DNA of 16,642 nucleotides from Amoebophrya sp. AT5.2 (GCA_005223375.1 RXOD01004990.1:1-16642); one strand, 5' to 3'; positions 1 through 8,835 are shown, numbered from the stretch's first letter. The notes: generated by a model from the sequence alone, not told the origin. Translations and numbers: made by a program.

Positions 1-94
1 GCTGCCGCTGCCGGCAGTCGTGGCGACTGCCACTAGTGCCAGCACTTCTACAACTTGGCTGCCTATTCTTGCGCCTCCTCGACCGCCCCATAGT
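1..94 (-). CDS. possible gene start running off the left edge
   Basis: An ATG at 94 (context AAACTATGGGG) opens a minus-strand frame that stays open to the window edge, about 31 codons. It starts with a basic stretch (MGRSRRRKNRQP) and is rich in Ser, Arg and Cys. It has the same orientation as the well-supported genes to its right. No domain is recognisable in so short a piece. A plus-strand frame is also open here and could equally be the end of a plus-strand gene, so this is only a weak call. Confidence 0.2.
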
Positions 95-944
95 TTGACT
101 TTGATTTTGATATCAACAGCATACTATGAATAAGTATACTCTCAATAATTAAAGTGTTGGTAACTAAGTCCAGGTGGGCAAACGAATCAATCATGTCGTG
201 CAGTAGAAGTAGAACAGCATCTGATGCAGGAATGCTGCACCCCTGCCCTTTGCCTTTGAGCGATAACAATCGCTGTCGCTGTGGTTGGTTTTTCGACAGT
301 CACTCATCTGTGATAGAAGTAGATTTCGAAAGGTTCAGTCCCATTGTCCGTCGAAGTTCTGTGATAAAACAACAATGCTGTGTTCGTCGTAAATTGTTGA
401 AAAGAGTACTTACAGTCAAAAACAGTATTCAGCGGATCAAATGTCATGCATTCTCGATGTCGATCGGGGATCTTTCTAGCAAAGCACGGTTGCGGCCGTA
501 CCGGTAGGTCATTTGAGATGTCGTCATAGAAGCTGGCTCTGGTTGAATTTGTGTCTTAAAAAGCACACGAGTAAATCATGATCAATTGTCCACCTCATTG
601 CCATTCCGCCCCCAGCATAAATTCGATCAAAAGAACTTCGTCGTTTCTATTGTACGTAACCGTATCTATGTATAGCAGTATGTAGACCAGAAAAAATCAG
701 AATGAATATGAAAGTCAAAACTTCAAATCAAATATCGAAACCCCCCCCCGTCCAGTCGCTTTCTTCCATCCTCCATCGTGCGGGTCCTTCGCCGAAGAAC
801 TCTTCCATACTGTTCTTGCCGGTCCGTACAGCTGCAGTACTAGGCCGGCGCCTTCCCCTGCTCCTGCGATGCTCACCAGCACCCCCACCCTCTAGTAGTT
901 AAGTACAACAGCCCGACCCTCGTATACACAGATGGCATCCGTAT
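95..944. other. gene-free stretch
   Basis: I see no supportable gene in these 850 bases. The open frames are short, overlap each other on both strands and show no family resemblance. A run of nine C lies at 741-749. The stretch sits between the stop of the minus-strand gene at 945 and the possible gene start at 94, so it would hold the 3' flank of the former and the 5' flank of the latter. Confidence 0.5.
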
Positions 945-1903
945 CTAGTACAGCCCGGCCGCCTTGAGGAGGATCGGGTAGGGGTGGTACAGGAAGTTGG
1001 GCGTGGCCCCGGAATAGAACATCGCCGGGACCGGGGTCAGAGACGGCAGCGACCAGCTCGGCAGCGACCAGCTTGGCAGCGACCAGTTCGGCAGCGACCA
1101 GCTCGGCAGAGACACGGACGGAACCGAAATCTCCGGCAACGCGAAGCTGCTCTCCTCCGCGGTCAAACCCAGCCTGGCGAGATTTTTTATGTAAAGAAAT
1201 CTTCAACATCTGCTTGCCTCAACATCTGTTCCGTAGTGTTTTCGCTTTCCTGCGACCGTGAGGACCGAAGGAAAAGGAAAAAGAGGAAAAGGAAAAAGAG
1301 AACAAAACAAATAGAAATTAATAGATACAGCTCCAGCGGGTCAGACTCGAGCGCCAGCGCAAGCAGGGTGAGCGCGAAGAGGAAGATGGAGAACAAAAGC
1401 AGAAAGTCTCCGACCACGGAGCCGCTTCCGTCCGCATTCGAGTAGATCGAAGACGAAATCGAGCTGTTCGTCGACGACGCGTAAGACCCGCCTGTGGAGG
1501 TAGTTTTTTAGGTCTAAATAATGAAACTGTGCAATAGCAAAAGCAATTTCAACGAGCAGACGAAATAAACGCTACTATCGTTATCGTTCGTTGAGAAACA
1601 GGGTATCCATATTTATGTGTAAGTACGTCCTCCCTGCGAGTTGCGCATGTCGGCGTCCTCTTCCGCCCCGCCGAAGATGTTGAACAGGCGGCGGAAGAAG
1701 TTGGGGATGATGCCGGTTCGGTTGATTTCGATCTCCTCCTGCTCCTTCTCCGCGTACAAGCCCTTGAGGCCCGACACGTCGCCGCCGATGGAGGCCGCGC
1801 GGGCGTTGACCGGGCCCTTGTTGAAGGCGCCGTTCTGGAACAGCTGTGCGCGCCCGCGCACGTCCTGGTTCATCGCGATGGAGGGTCTAGCAGGGCTCGC
1901 CAT
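945..1903 (-). CDS. small single-pass membrane protein with SWSLP repeats, three exons
   Basis: Model: exon 1 at 1903-1627, exon 2 at 1491-1329, exon 3 at 1173-945. These total 669 nt, an exact multiple of three, giving 222 residues and a TAG stop. Intron 1 (1626-1492) starts GTACTTAC and ends TCCACAG. Intron 2 (1328-1174) starts GTATCT, has a long pyrimidine tract at about 1262-1315 and ends CGCCAG. The start ATG has the context GCGAAAATGGCG, like that of the large membrane-protein gene in this window. Seen in the protein: a soluble amino part (about residues 1-92) with an acidic-basic segment and the stretch NFFRRLFNIFGG; then a Ser/Asn/Gly-rich linker; then one strong hydrophobic helix (about residues 119-137, FLLLFSIFLFALTLLALAL); then a tail with four near-identical SLPSW-type repeats ending in LKAAGLY. 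I do not recognise the family. Without intron 1 the first exon alone would encode a 96-residue protein, and without intron 2 the pyrimidine tract would read as an implausible Phe/Leu run, which is why I prefer the spliced model. No function is proposed. Confidence 0.55.
1045..1110. repeat. 15-bp tandem repeat inside exon 3
   Basis: Units of ggcagcgaccagctc begin at 1045, 1060, 1075 and 1090, with a partial fifth at 1105. The period of exactly 15 bp keeps the minus-strand frame and encodes the five-residue repeat SWSLP (one unit reads NWSLP). The repeat also leaves the opposite strand open, which explains an Arg/Gln-rich plus-strand frame here that I regard as a shadow. Confidence 0.9.
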
Positions 1904-2338
1904 TTTCGCTGAGCTATTGAGCAGTTTTTGCGCCGAGAAGCGGATCGATGTAGGTTGATGCGTTGGCTTAGCTTTAGACAGGTCGGTGACGGTGTAAACT
2001 TTTTTAGAGTTTGCTGGTATGTAGCTTGATGTCCTCAGACAGCTATGGAAAAAGGTCTTTAGCTGATGGTGTGAGTCGTGTGCCTGTGAGCCTGCTGTGT
2101 TAGAGACAGGGAGACGCGTTCAACACTGTTGTGGTATGAAAACACAAAAATACGACGACGACGACGCCCGACACGAAACATCGCATGCAAGACCGACCAG
2201 AAAACGAGCAAGAAAACGACTACCGATCATTTTTAGCAGCAGGCACGACGAGCACCGAATCAATTCTACTTTTAAAGTACTCAGATGCGAAGACCAGAAC
2301 CGAGACATCGGAAACGAACCGAAGTGAAGTTCTGTTTG
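1904..2338. promoter_or_regulatory. upstream region of the small membrane-protein gene
   Basis: These 435 bases lie between the ATG of the minus-strand gene at 1903 and a possible plus-strand start at 2339. If the latter is real, this is a divergent promoter region. I see no clear TATA box or known motif, and no convincing coding frame. The promoter role is inferred from position only. Confidence 0.3.
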
Positions 2339-2792
2339 ATGGCTCACGAGGTGGGGCGGCGCATGACATTCACGTTTCCTTTGGAGGTCCACGACAAAAC
2401 CAGGAAGCGCAATCCCGGAGGGCTGCCGCGCACCGTAGATAGAACACACACATCAACCGAGGGTGGCGAGGGTTGTTTGGCCGACAAAGGCAGCGGAATT
2501 CGAATTCCTCACTGCGTCGTTGGAGAAGTATGAAAGTGCTGCCTACTTTTATAAGTATTCAATACCACCAGTTCCAGACCGCGGACCTCCCAGCACAGGC
2601 GAGGTTGTTCGCACCTCCCAACACAGGCGAGGTTTCGTTTGTCTGTTCTTTATCTATGCCGCTGCTCCAAAAAGTCAAAACGTCTCTAATAGGCCAGTGC
2701 TTTGTGGTCGATCATCCGATTTATCTGATAGCCAGAACATGAACGTAGCGCCGTGTCGTGGCGGCCTGAAGGTGTTGAAGTCGAACGACTGA
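2339..2792 (+). CDS. gene-like plus-strand segment, structure unresolved
   Basis: Two stretches look protein-like but lie in different frames. The first begins at ATG 2339 (MAHEVGRRMTFTFPLEVHD...) and runs to about 2437, with a possible donor GTAGAT. The second, from about 2462, reads RVVWPTKAAEFEFL and is followed by a possible donor GTATGA after the codons for ASLEK. This frame stays open to a TGA at 2790-2792, ending GLKVLKSND. I could not find a GT-AG pair that joins the two in frame, so the segment may be two exons with an intron of about 25-60 bp, two unrelated frames, or noncoding. It would be divergent from the gene at 945-1903 and convergent with the Mei2-like gene. I do not recognise a family. 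Confidence 0.25.
2585..2640. repeat. 28-bp tandem duplication
   Basis: Two adjacent 28-bp units start at 2585 and 2613. They share acctccca[ga]cacaggcgagg and then diverge. The unit length is not a multiple of three, so if the surrounding segment is coding the duplication shifts the frame. It resembles, on a smaller scale, the local duplications found in the introns further right. Confidence 0.7.
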
Positions 2793-3444
2793 ACTCTACT
2801 CTTCTAGTGTAAGAACTTCTTACTCTTGCAACCTCTACCTCATGTTGATGAAAATACTGTTCTTGTTGGGTAAGCATTGATGAAAATACTGTAAGCATTG
2901 GGCATCCCTCGACCCGGAGTGCGTAGGATAGACACAGTCGCCACTACAACGGGCTTTCCTGCCATGGCGAAAAATCCGTCAGAAACGAGCAGTGCGACCG
3001 TAAAAGATGCCCTCTTCAAATCTTACTGTACCACAGCGACATCGTAATATGTTGATCTCCCGCTTATATTACATGCGATTATTTTCATCCACGCCCCTTC
3101 TTCAATCCACCAGCTATGTACCCTATCCTCGATGCTATTAGAGTACTTTCACCAAATCTTGTTCAATGCAGTAATCCTGGTCTGATGCGCGGAAGAATAG
3201 CACCAATAATTTAGTATTCAGGCTAAAATCGGAAGCAGCAAGTGCAAGCAATGTCCTCCTGAAGATATAGATACTATTAGTGAAGAACCACCGATATGTT
3301 ATAGAAAATTCCGATCAAATGCTTTGATTTGCGTTGCATTCAAGAACTTTTTAAAGTAGAGCTTCTCCCGACCGTATAATGCTAATCACCCGCCTCACCC
3401 GCGATAGAACGCGAATGCCGCGGTAGGTCGCTTCTTCCGACCGA
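2793..3444. other. gene-free stretch with a short imperfect duplication
   Basis: No supportable gene is seen. An imperfect direct duplication lies at 2845-2897: ttgatgaaaatactgt followed by gtaagca occurs twice, the second copy lacking 11 bases. A 27-codon plus-strand frame starts at the ATG at 2964 in good context (GCCATGGCG) but ends at 3047 with nothing to connect it to. The right end is the 3' flank of the Mei2-like gene. Confidence 0.4.
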
Positions 3445-6400
3445 TTACGCTCCTCCCCCGCTCCTGGGTTCTTCTTCCGAGCGCAGCTGGATGGGCGGCA
3501 GGGGGGCGTCCGGTGAGGGGAATTCCACCTCGTTTCCCCCCCGGAAGATCAGCGGACGGTACTGCTTGATGGGAATGCCGTTGACAGGACTATTTCGGTA
3601 CACCTCGATGTTGGCCTGCAAACCCTGCACCCGCGCATAGTTCACCTCGCACACCTTCGGCGAATTGTAAGCCTTCAGCTTGAACTTGTGGAACACCTGG
3701 GCGGGATATTGCGGAAAAACAGTTTTGGAGAGATAAGTCGTTGCGACGACGGGAACTCGAGTAGCTAGCCCGGAGTTCATTTTTTCGTCGTCGCTACGAC
3801 GACGAGACTTCGTTATCGCGACCACAAGAACTCAAAGACCGAGTTGCGGACCACGAGACCGGGTCCGGGTTTGACGACTTTCCGACGTCCAAAACGAAGG
3901 ACCTCTTCATCTATAATCACCTTTAGCCTTACGCTTACGCTGCTCCTATGAAATCTTATGGAGTAGTACCTGCAAGAATCGTTTCGCGTCCTCCGGCGTG
4001 ACGAAGTTGATGAAGGCGTAGCCGACGTTGCAGCGGTTTCGGAAGTCGATGGGGAGGTAGAAGAAGTCAAACTTAGCCTCGAACCCCTGGTCGGACAACG
4101 TGGAAAGCAGCATCGGCTGCGTGTACTTGTTCGGGATGTTTCCTTTTTTTTTTTTGGAAATTGGATGTTTCCAACGTCATCGGTTGATGATCGCGTCCCA
4201 TGTTAACGACCAGTGCCTATGAAGTGACAAATCACCGAGCTGGACACTGTGACGGCCTGAAAAAAAGCGGACTGCACCACTTGGCGAAATGGGTGCGTCC
4301 GAATATTTTCAGACGACCCCCGGTTGGCGAAATGGGGGTCGTCTGAAAATTTTCCGAACAGATGCCTCCGCGAGGTTGGTGTCGTCTGAAAAATTTCCGA
4401 CCAGCCGCTCCCGGGAGGTTGGGGCCATCTGAAAATTTTCCGACATGCCGCCTGCGCGAAGTGGAGGGCGTCTGAAAATTTCCCGACCAGCCGCCTTCGC
4501 GAAGTGGGGGCCCTCTGAAAAAATGGAGAGAGGCGCCTGAAAGTTTCAGACGGACCCTCTGAAAATCAGACGACTGCGGCAGGATTCTTCGGATTTTCGG
4601 AGAATTCTGAAGAATTTCCAAGGAATTTTGGCGATTCGTCTGAAAATCCGAGGAATTCTGTCGCAGTCGTCAATCGGCTGCGTGTACTTGTTCGGGATGT
4701 TTCCTTTTTTTTTTTTGGTCATGCTGGTTTGGCGCGGAGTGTTGGTTTGGTCATCGGTTGATGATCGCGTCCCATGTTAACGACCAGTGCCATCGATCCG
4801 ACGTGGAAAATTCGATGATGAAGTTCGAGATGCTCGATCGATGTAGATGTACTTGCTCGGGAAGTATTTGTTGTTCTGGATCTTCGCTGCCATAGATTTA
4901 GACAAGTAGAAGACACAAAAAAAGAAATTATACGGAGCATCATCGTCGTTCTGCTGTCTGGCAACACCATATCTGCGCGATCGGCTCCTTTTCCCCCTCC
5001 GTAGGATCCCTGATCCCCTCCCCCACGCGCCGACGGCTTGTACCCCTTCTCGCGGTCGCCCTTCTTGCCGCCTTTTTGCGAACCGTGCTCCCCGCTGCCG
5101 TAGTGGTGGTGTCCTCCGTCGTACGAGTTATTCCTCCCTCCCGCTGGCGCGGGCGGCGGGTTGATAGAAAAGGGTTGATATGTTGATGACGCTGTTCCGA
5201 TGATACTTTCTGGCGAGGACGACCCCTGCTTTGAAGAACTTCCGCCAGATAACTGTTTCGACGGTTGCCCAGATATTAAGCTACTACTCGCTGCATTTGC
5301 TCCATTTAGTGTCCCGCCCGCGTCCACCACGTGGTTGCCGTTCCCATTTCCCCCAGCCGCACCCCCGTTCTTAAGATGTGATGAACCCCCGTTATTTTCC
5401 TGCTGTCCTTCCAGCAGGCTCGTTGTTCGCTTCATGCCCCCACTTAAATGCAGGTCGCCGTAGTTTTCCGTTTCGTCCTTCAGGTGAATGAGGTTCACTT
5501 TTTTGTCCACGTGCGCCCCTTCGAGGTCGGGCAGGTGCACGCGGAGAAACTTCTTGGGGTTGCGCTTCTTCAGTTCCGCAGCCTGACGCAGGAAGTCGCG
5601 GTATTCGTTGACGGAAACTAACCGCACCGGTCGTTCGGGTAGGGATTCGACACTGTCCTGGAGGAGGGTGGGGTTGTCGCTGCTGTTGCTGTCGTGGACT
5701 AACGGGACGTGGTAGCCGCCAGAGGTGTGGAGGAGGCCGGCAGTCTGGATGCTGTTTGGATTGCTGTTCTGGGCCAGGTGGGAGTTCTGGTGCTGGTGAG
5801 GCTGGTGCTGGGGAGAAGAAAGAACCGACTGCCCCGGCCCATCCTGTGGTTTATTTGAAATTTTAGTTGCAAAATTTTATTTTTTATTTTTTACCGTTTG
5901 AGTGCGGCACCACTACCTTCAACCGTGCGCGTCACATGTGACGGCGTTTGAAACCATATCACTACAAACAGCTTCGCATCTATTTACCGCTAGCGCGTCA
6001 CGTGGGAGCCTGGTGTTCGAAACGAACCATATTTATCACGAGCGGTTTCACCCCTTTTACAAGCATGTGCAAGCGGCGCGTCACATGTGATTTTGTTTGG
6101 AGCTACCCCCGCATCACAAGTAGTTTTTCCCTTTTACAAGCATGCGCAAGCCATCACGTCACATGAGTCACAACGTGTGATACTGTTTGAAACTACTTTC
6201 TTAATATCGTATCACGTGGAACCTTGTTCGAATCCGTATCACAGACCGCTTCCTTTGTGTTTGTCCGACGGACTAGGCTCTGCGACGTAAAAATTATCTT
6301 TATCTCACGACCAAAATATCACTTCATAGATTCCAGCCATCGAAGCAAAAATCAAGAAAGAAAACCATGACGATTTTAGTAAAAAAAACAATCGAATCCG

Positions 6401-7658
6401 AATGCAAAATGATGTAGAGTTGTCGGATAAACAAAACCAAAAGTACCATCCTCCCCGCGCCGCTGACCCCCGCCACACCGCCCTGCCCTATCTGCGCGCC
6501 GATTTTCTGCGCTGCGAGCGCCGCGATGTGTCCTCCTGGCGGGATTGGCTGGTCCATGCCGCGGGGGATGTTTATCACGCCAAACGGGATTTGGTTCGCG
6601 CTCGCGCCGTTTACGGGCGACATCGCTCCTGGGCTCGGCACCTCTAACGGCGACATCGCACCCATGCCGGACAAATTGTTCGTCCCGATCAAATTTGCTG
6701 GGTTCGAGCTGCCCCCGCTCATGGCGCCGGCTTGCAACGGTGACAGCATCCGCGTATTATTGTTCGCCCCCTGTTGTGCCGCGAGTAGTTGCTGTACCTG
6801 CTGAGCGGCAACCACGTTCAGCCCCTGTTGGTGCCCGCTCAACTGCATCTGGTTTTGAAGATTCGCTGCGTTCTGTGGGCTGAGCGCGCCTCCGCCTGCT
6901 GCTGCCCCATTCACGTGATTAACGTTTTGATGGGGTCCTTGTTGTCCTTGTTGACCTGTCATCGCTCCCCCGCTCTGAGCCTTCACCAGCTCCTGCAATA
7001 TCGCGAGCTGCCCCGGCGTCTGCGCGCCGGGCGGTGGTGGCGACAACATCTGCCGCGGCGACATCGGGTTTACTGTCACTCCCTGCCGTGGCGACATCAT
7101 CTCCCCTCCAGATCCGTTCAGTTGCATGTGCTGGCTCAGATGGTTACAATTTTGCTGTTGCATTTGCTGGTTTAGGTGCTGCACTGCTCCGTGAAGCGGC
7201 GACATCTGCTGCTCAAACTGCAACTGGGCTTGCTGTGGCGAGTTCATCGGACTCAGGTAGTTCAGTCGCTGCGCCAGGTTCGTCGGGTCCACGCCGTTGT
7301 TTAGTGTACTAGTCCCCATCGGAGGTCCTTGCAGCGGCATCTGCAGCGGCGACGCGGGGTTGCTAGTATCAACAACATACCCGGAATTGTTGTGGTTTAT
7401 TTGCTGCTGCTGCTGTTGCGCCGCAGCAACCGCCGAAGCGAGCAGCTGCACGACGGGAGGGGAAAGCATGCCGGACGCGGAATTCGCCCCGCTGTTTCCG
7501 TTATTCATGTTCACAGAATTGCGGCCCGAATCCACAGCACTCGTGTCCAACCCAGACATCACGAAATCCGACAACTGTGGTCCCATGGTCGCTGGATGCT
7601 GCTGCTGTCCCATCGCCGGATGCTGCCCGTCGGGTCCGGGCGGGTAATTCGACATCAT
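3445..7658 (-). CDS. Mei2-like RNA-binding protein, four exons
   Basis: Model: exon 1 at 7658-6447 (404 codons), exon 2 at 5843-4932 (304), exon 3 at 4140-3970 (57) and exon 4 at 3696-3445 (83 plus TAA), about 848 residues. All joins are phase 0. Introns 1 and 3 are GT-AG, starting GTACTTTT and GTACTACT. Intron 2 (4931-4141) has no GT-AG pair at the position the protein requires. The carboxy-terminal domain is a Mei2-type RRM (RRM_2 family). Exon 2 ends RTTMMLR, exon 3 begins [12 protein letters not shown] and continues [20 protein letters not shown] and INF, and exon 4 gives [25 protein letters not shown] then RPLIFRGG. These match the family's invariant [25 protein letters not shown] and YARIQG blocks. 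In fission yeast and plants, Mei2 proteins bind RNA and steer meiosis or differentiation. The amino part is Q-, N-, G- and M-rich with about ten [ML]SP motifs, and exon 2 carries a Gly/His/Ser-rich linker. I see no other RRM, so this is a short, single-RRM member. An ATG at 7655 is an alternative start. Confidence 0.85.
3697..3969 (-). other. Mei2-like gene intron 3
   Basis: This 273-bp intron starts GTACTACTCC directly after a CAG and ends CCGCCCAG, so both junctions read CAG/GT. Joining them gives [14 protein letters not shown], which fits the Mei2 RRM without a gap. The stretch includes frames that stay open on the minus strand but do not match the family. Confidence 0.8.
4112..4217. repeat. 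duplicated exon-start segment, copy A (functional exon)
   Basis: This segment holds the first residues of exon 3 (NIPNKYTQP), the run of A upstream of it on the minus strand, and the intron bases as far as gaccagtgcc. It is repeated almost exactly at 4673-4791, apart from a small indel between the T-run and the shared tcatcggttgatgatcgcgt. Copy A continues into the rest of the RRM, so it is the one used. Confidence 0.85.
4342..4520. repeat. 43-bp minisatellite in Mei2-like intron 2
   Basis: The motif tctgaaaa recurs at 4342, 4385, 4428, 4471 and 4514, a period of exactly 43 bp over four full units plus the start of a fifth. Each unit has the layout tctgaaaatttt-ccga-c-agccgcc-(t/g)cgcgaagtgggg. 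A partial, more diverged unit with an inverted core (attttcagacgaccc) precedes it at about 4300-4315. Units differ at several positions, so the array is not freshly amplified. The period is not a multiple of three, and the minus-strand frame that stays open across it is not a gene. Confidence 0.9.
4569..4671. repeat. imperfect 30-bp inverted repeat (hairpin) in intron 2
   Basis: The arms 4569-4598 and 4642-4671 are near-complementary (gacgactgcgg...cggattttc against gaaaatccg...cgcagtcgtc), with a few mismatches and a 43-base spacer. The right arm ends immediately before the second copy of the duplicated exon segment at 4673, so it marks an edge of the inserted material. Confidence 0.85.
4673..4791. 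repeat. duplicated exon-start segment, copy B (inside intron 2)
   Basis: This is a near-perfect copy of 4112-4217, about 561-573 bp away in the same orientation. It carries the codons for NIPNKYTQP but then runs into the hairpin arm instead of the RRM, so it is an exon fragment stranded in the intron. A weaker third resemblance (CCGAGCAAGTACAT on the minus strand, at about 4846-4859) may be an older copy. Confidence 0.85.
5844..6446 (-). other. Mei2-like gene intron 1 with palindrome-rich modules
   Basis: This 603-bp intron starts GTACTTTTGG and ends AACCACAG. The sequence GGATGG spans both junctions. Inside, a module of the form TCAC[AG]TG-G...TG-TTTGAAA...ATCAC occurs about five times, starting near 5931, 5997, 6080, 6170 and 6209. 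The block cccttttacaagcatg[tc]gcaagc occurs twice (about 6053 and 6129). The spacing is irregular (38 to about 90 bp), so this is a degenerate array rather than a clean satellite. Confidence 0.7.
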
Positions 7659-8096
7659 TTCCGACAATTTAATATACAAATACTCAAGGTGGTCTTCTTG
7701 TTCTCTCCTGCTATAAGAGACGGGCACCCGGCGCACAAGCTTAGAAGTACCTTTTGATTTTGAATGAAGTACAAGTACGCGAAATAGATCTGAACAACTA
7801 CGCTCTACGATATTGGAGCCTAGGTATAGTATGTAAAGCTAAAAGGGGAACCACTGAAGAAGATGCTCGTACTGTTTCTACACTGGCTAGAGACGTCTGA
7901 TCGATGGAGGCCCTCGGCATAAACTCAGAGCAGGGTCAAAAATAAGTAGGCTCACGAGAGGCGGCTCCTCGCTACGAGAGAAAGCCGTACTCCCTCGTCC
8001 TGCCGCGCTCGGCGCACCTTCCACTGACTGTTGATAAAGTACTCTGTGCTGTTTGTTGAAGTTGATAGTAGATTGCTACTTAGTCGTAGCAGGTAA
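7659..8096. promoter_or_regulatory. 5' flank of the Mei2-like gene
   Basis: No gene is visible. The minus-strand frame of exon 1 stays open upstream to about 7736 but without an in-frame ATG, so this part is either 5' untranslated sequence or the end of an earlier exon. The large repeat copy at 8097-8835 begins about 440 bp upstream of the start codon. Confidence 0.35.
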
Positions 8097-8835
8097 GGAC
8101 GAAGTAAGAAGTACGGGGTCTTTGAAATACGGGTAGATGATCTTCTCTTGGCAGCGTATATAGGGTTGCGTTGGGTGACTTTTTTGCGCGCAGCAAAAGG
8201 TCAAGACATCAAAACGCCGTACTGCAAAAGGTCAGAAATTTAGCAAAACGTCATGTGAAGAAAGATTTGACTATTTTGGAGATTTGGAATTGGATTTGCT
8301 CATTTGTATATTACTTATGTGATTTTTGCAGAGTCCGCTCGTCCCTCCTCGAAGAAAAGACCAGTGGCAGTCGAGCCGATAAGGAAAAAGTAAGGGCCGA
8401 TTTGCGCCTCCGCAGGAGCTTGATCCGATTTACCGACGTTTTTCTCTTGACCGAAGTTTTGTTGATCAGGAACAAGTTTCCTCTTCCACCGAAGTTTCCG
8501 AAGTTGATCAGTTACGATATCGGTCGCGGTCCTCGCATGCGCTACTAGATCGAAAGAACAAAGGAAGGCTTTAGTACTAGTAGCTGTACTTTACCCCGGC
8601 ATTAGCACTACCAATAGACGACCGCGCGCCTTGGATGTTCACCTTTCCTCATCATCGTCTCAGTTTTGCTCATCAGATCATCGTCTGTCGATCAATGAGT
8701 GATGATTTGCTGTTGATTTACCCGTCTATCGGGGTGTGGCATGAGCAAAGCATTTGAGCGAAGAGCTTTCTTCTACATCTACTGACGTCCTCACTATATC
8801 CGTGTTTCTGCTCGCCGCCATGAAGATAGAAGACC
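8097..8835. repeat. large direct repeat, copy 1
   Basis: About 740 bp here match 12088-12866 in the same orientation at high similarity, with many scattered indels. Long identical blocks include gggtagatgatcttctcttg, gacttttttgcgcgcagc and tcgcatgcgctactagatcg. Both copies hold tatataggg near their left end (about 8157). Both also hold, on the minus strand near their right end, ATGGCGGCGAGCA followed by ACGGATATAGTGAGGACG; the ATG is at 8821 here. The 125-codon plus-strand frame in this copy is broken in the other. Each copy sits upstream of a minus-strand gene. It may be a duplicated promoter or first exon, or a dispersed repeat family. Confidence 0.85.

Noticed and set aside
984..1445. 153-codon plus-strand frame rich in Arg, Gln and Lys
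   Set aside because: It is the antisense of the SWSLP repeat and of the pyrimidine tract of an intron; both give low-complexity shadows.
1893..1916. Resemblance of gccattttcgctgag to the dinoflagellate spliced leader
   Set aside because: It is on the strand opposite to the gene, overlaps the start codon and differs at several positions. The similarity follows from the AAAATGGC start context.
2964..3047. 27-codon plus-strand frame starting in good context
   Set aside because: It is too short to stand alone, and I found no downstream exon that could be joined convincingly.
4342..4520. CRISPR-like array (regular 43-bp spacing)
   Set aside because: There is no separation into constant repeats and unique spacers: the whole 43-bp unit is repeated with drift. 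It lies in an intron of a eukaryotic gene with no cas genes.
4232..4621. 129-codon minus-strand frame
   Set aside because: It is produced by the minisatellite, whose 43-bp period changes frame from unit to unit, and it lies inside the Mei2-like intron.
8171..8548. 125-codon plus-strand frame within the large repeat
   Set aside because: The second copy of the repeat has frame-breaking indels across the same region, so the frame is not maintained.
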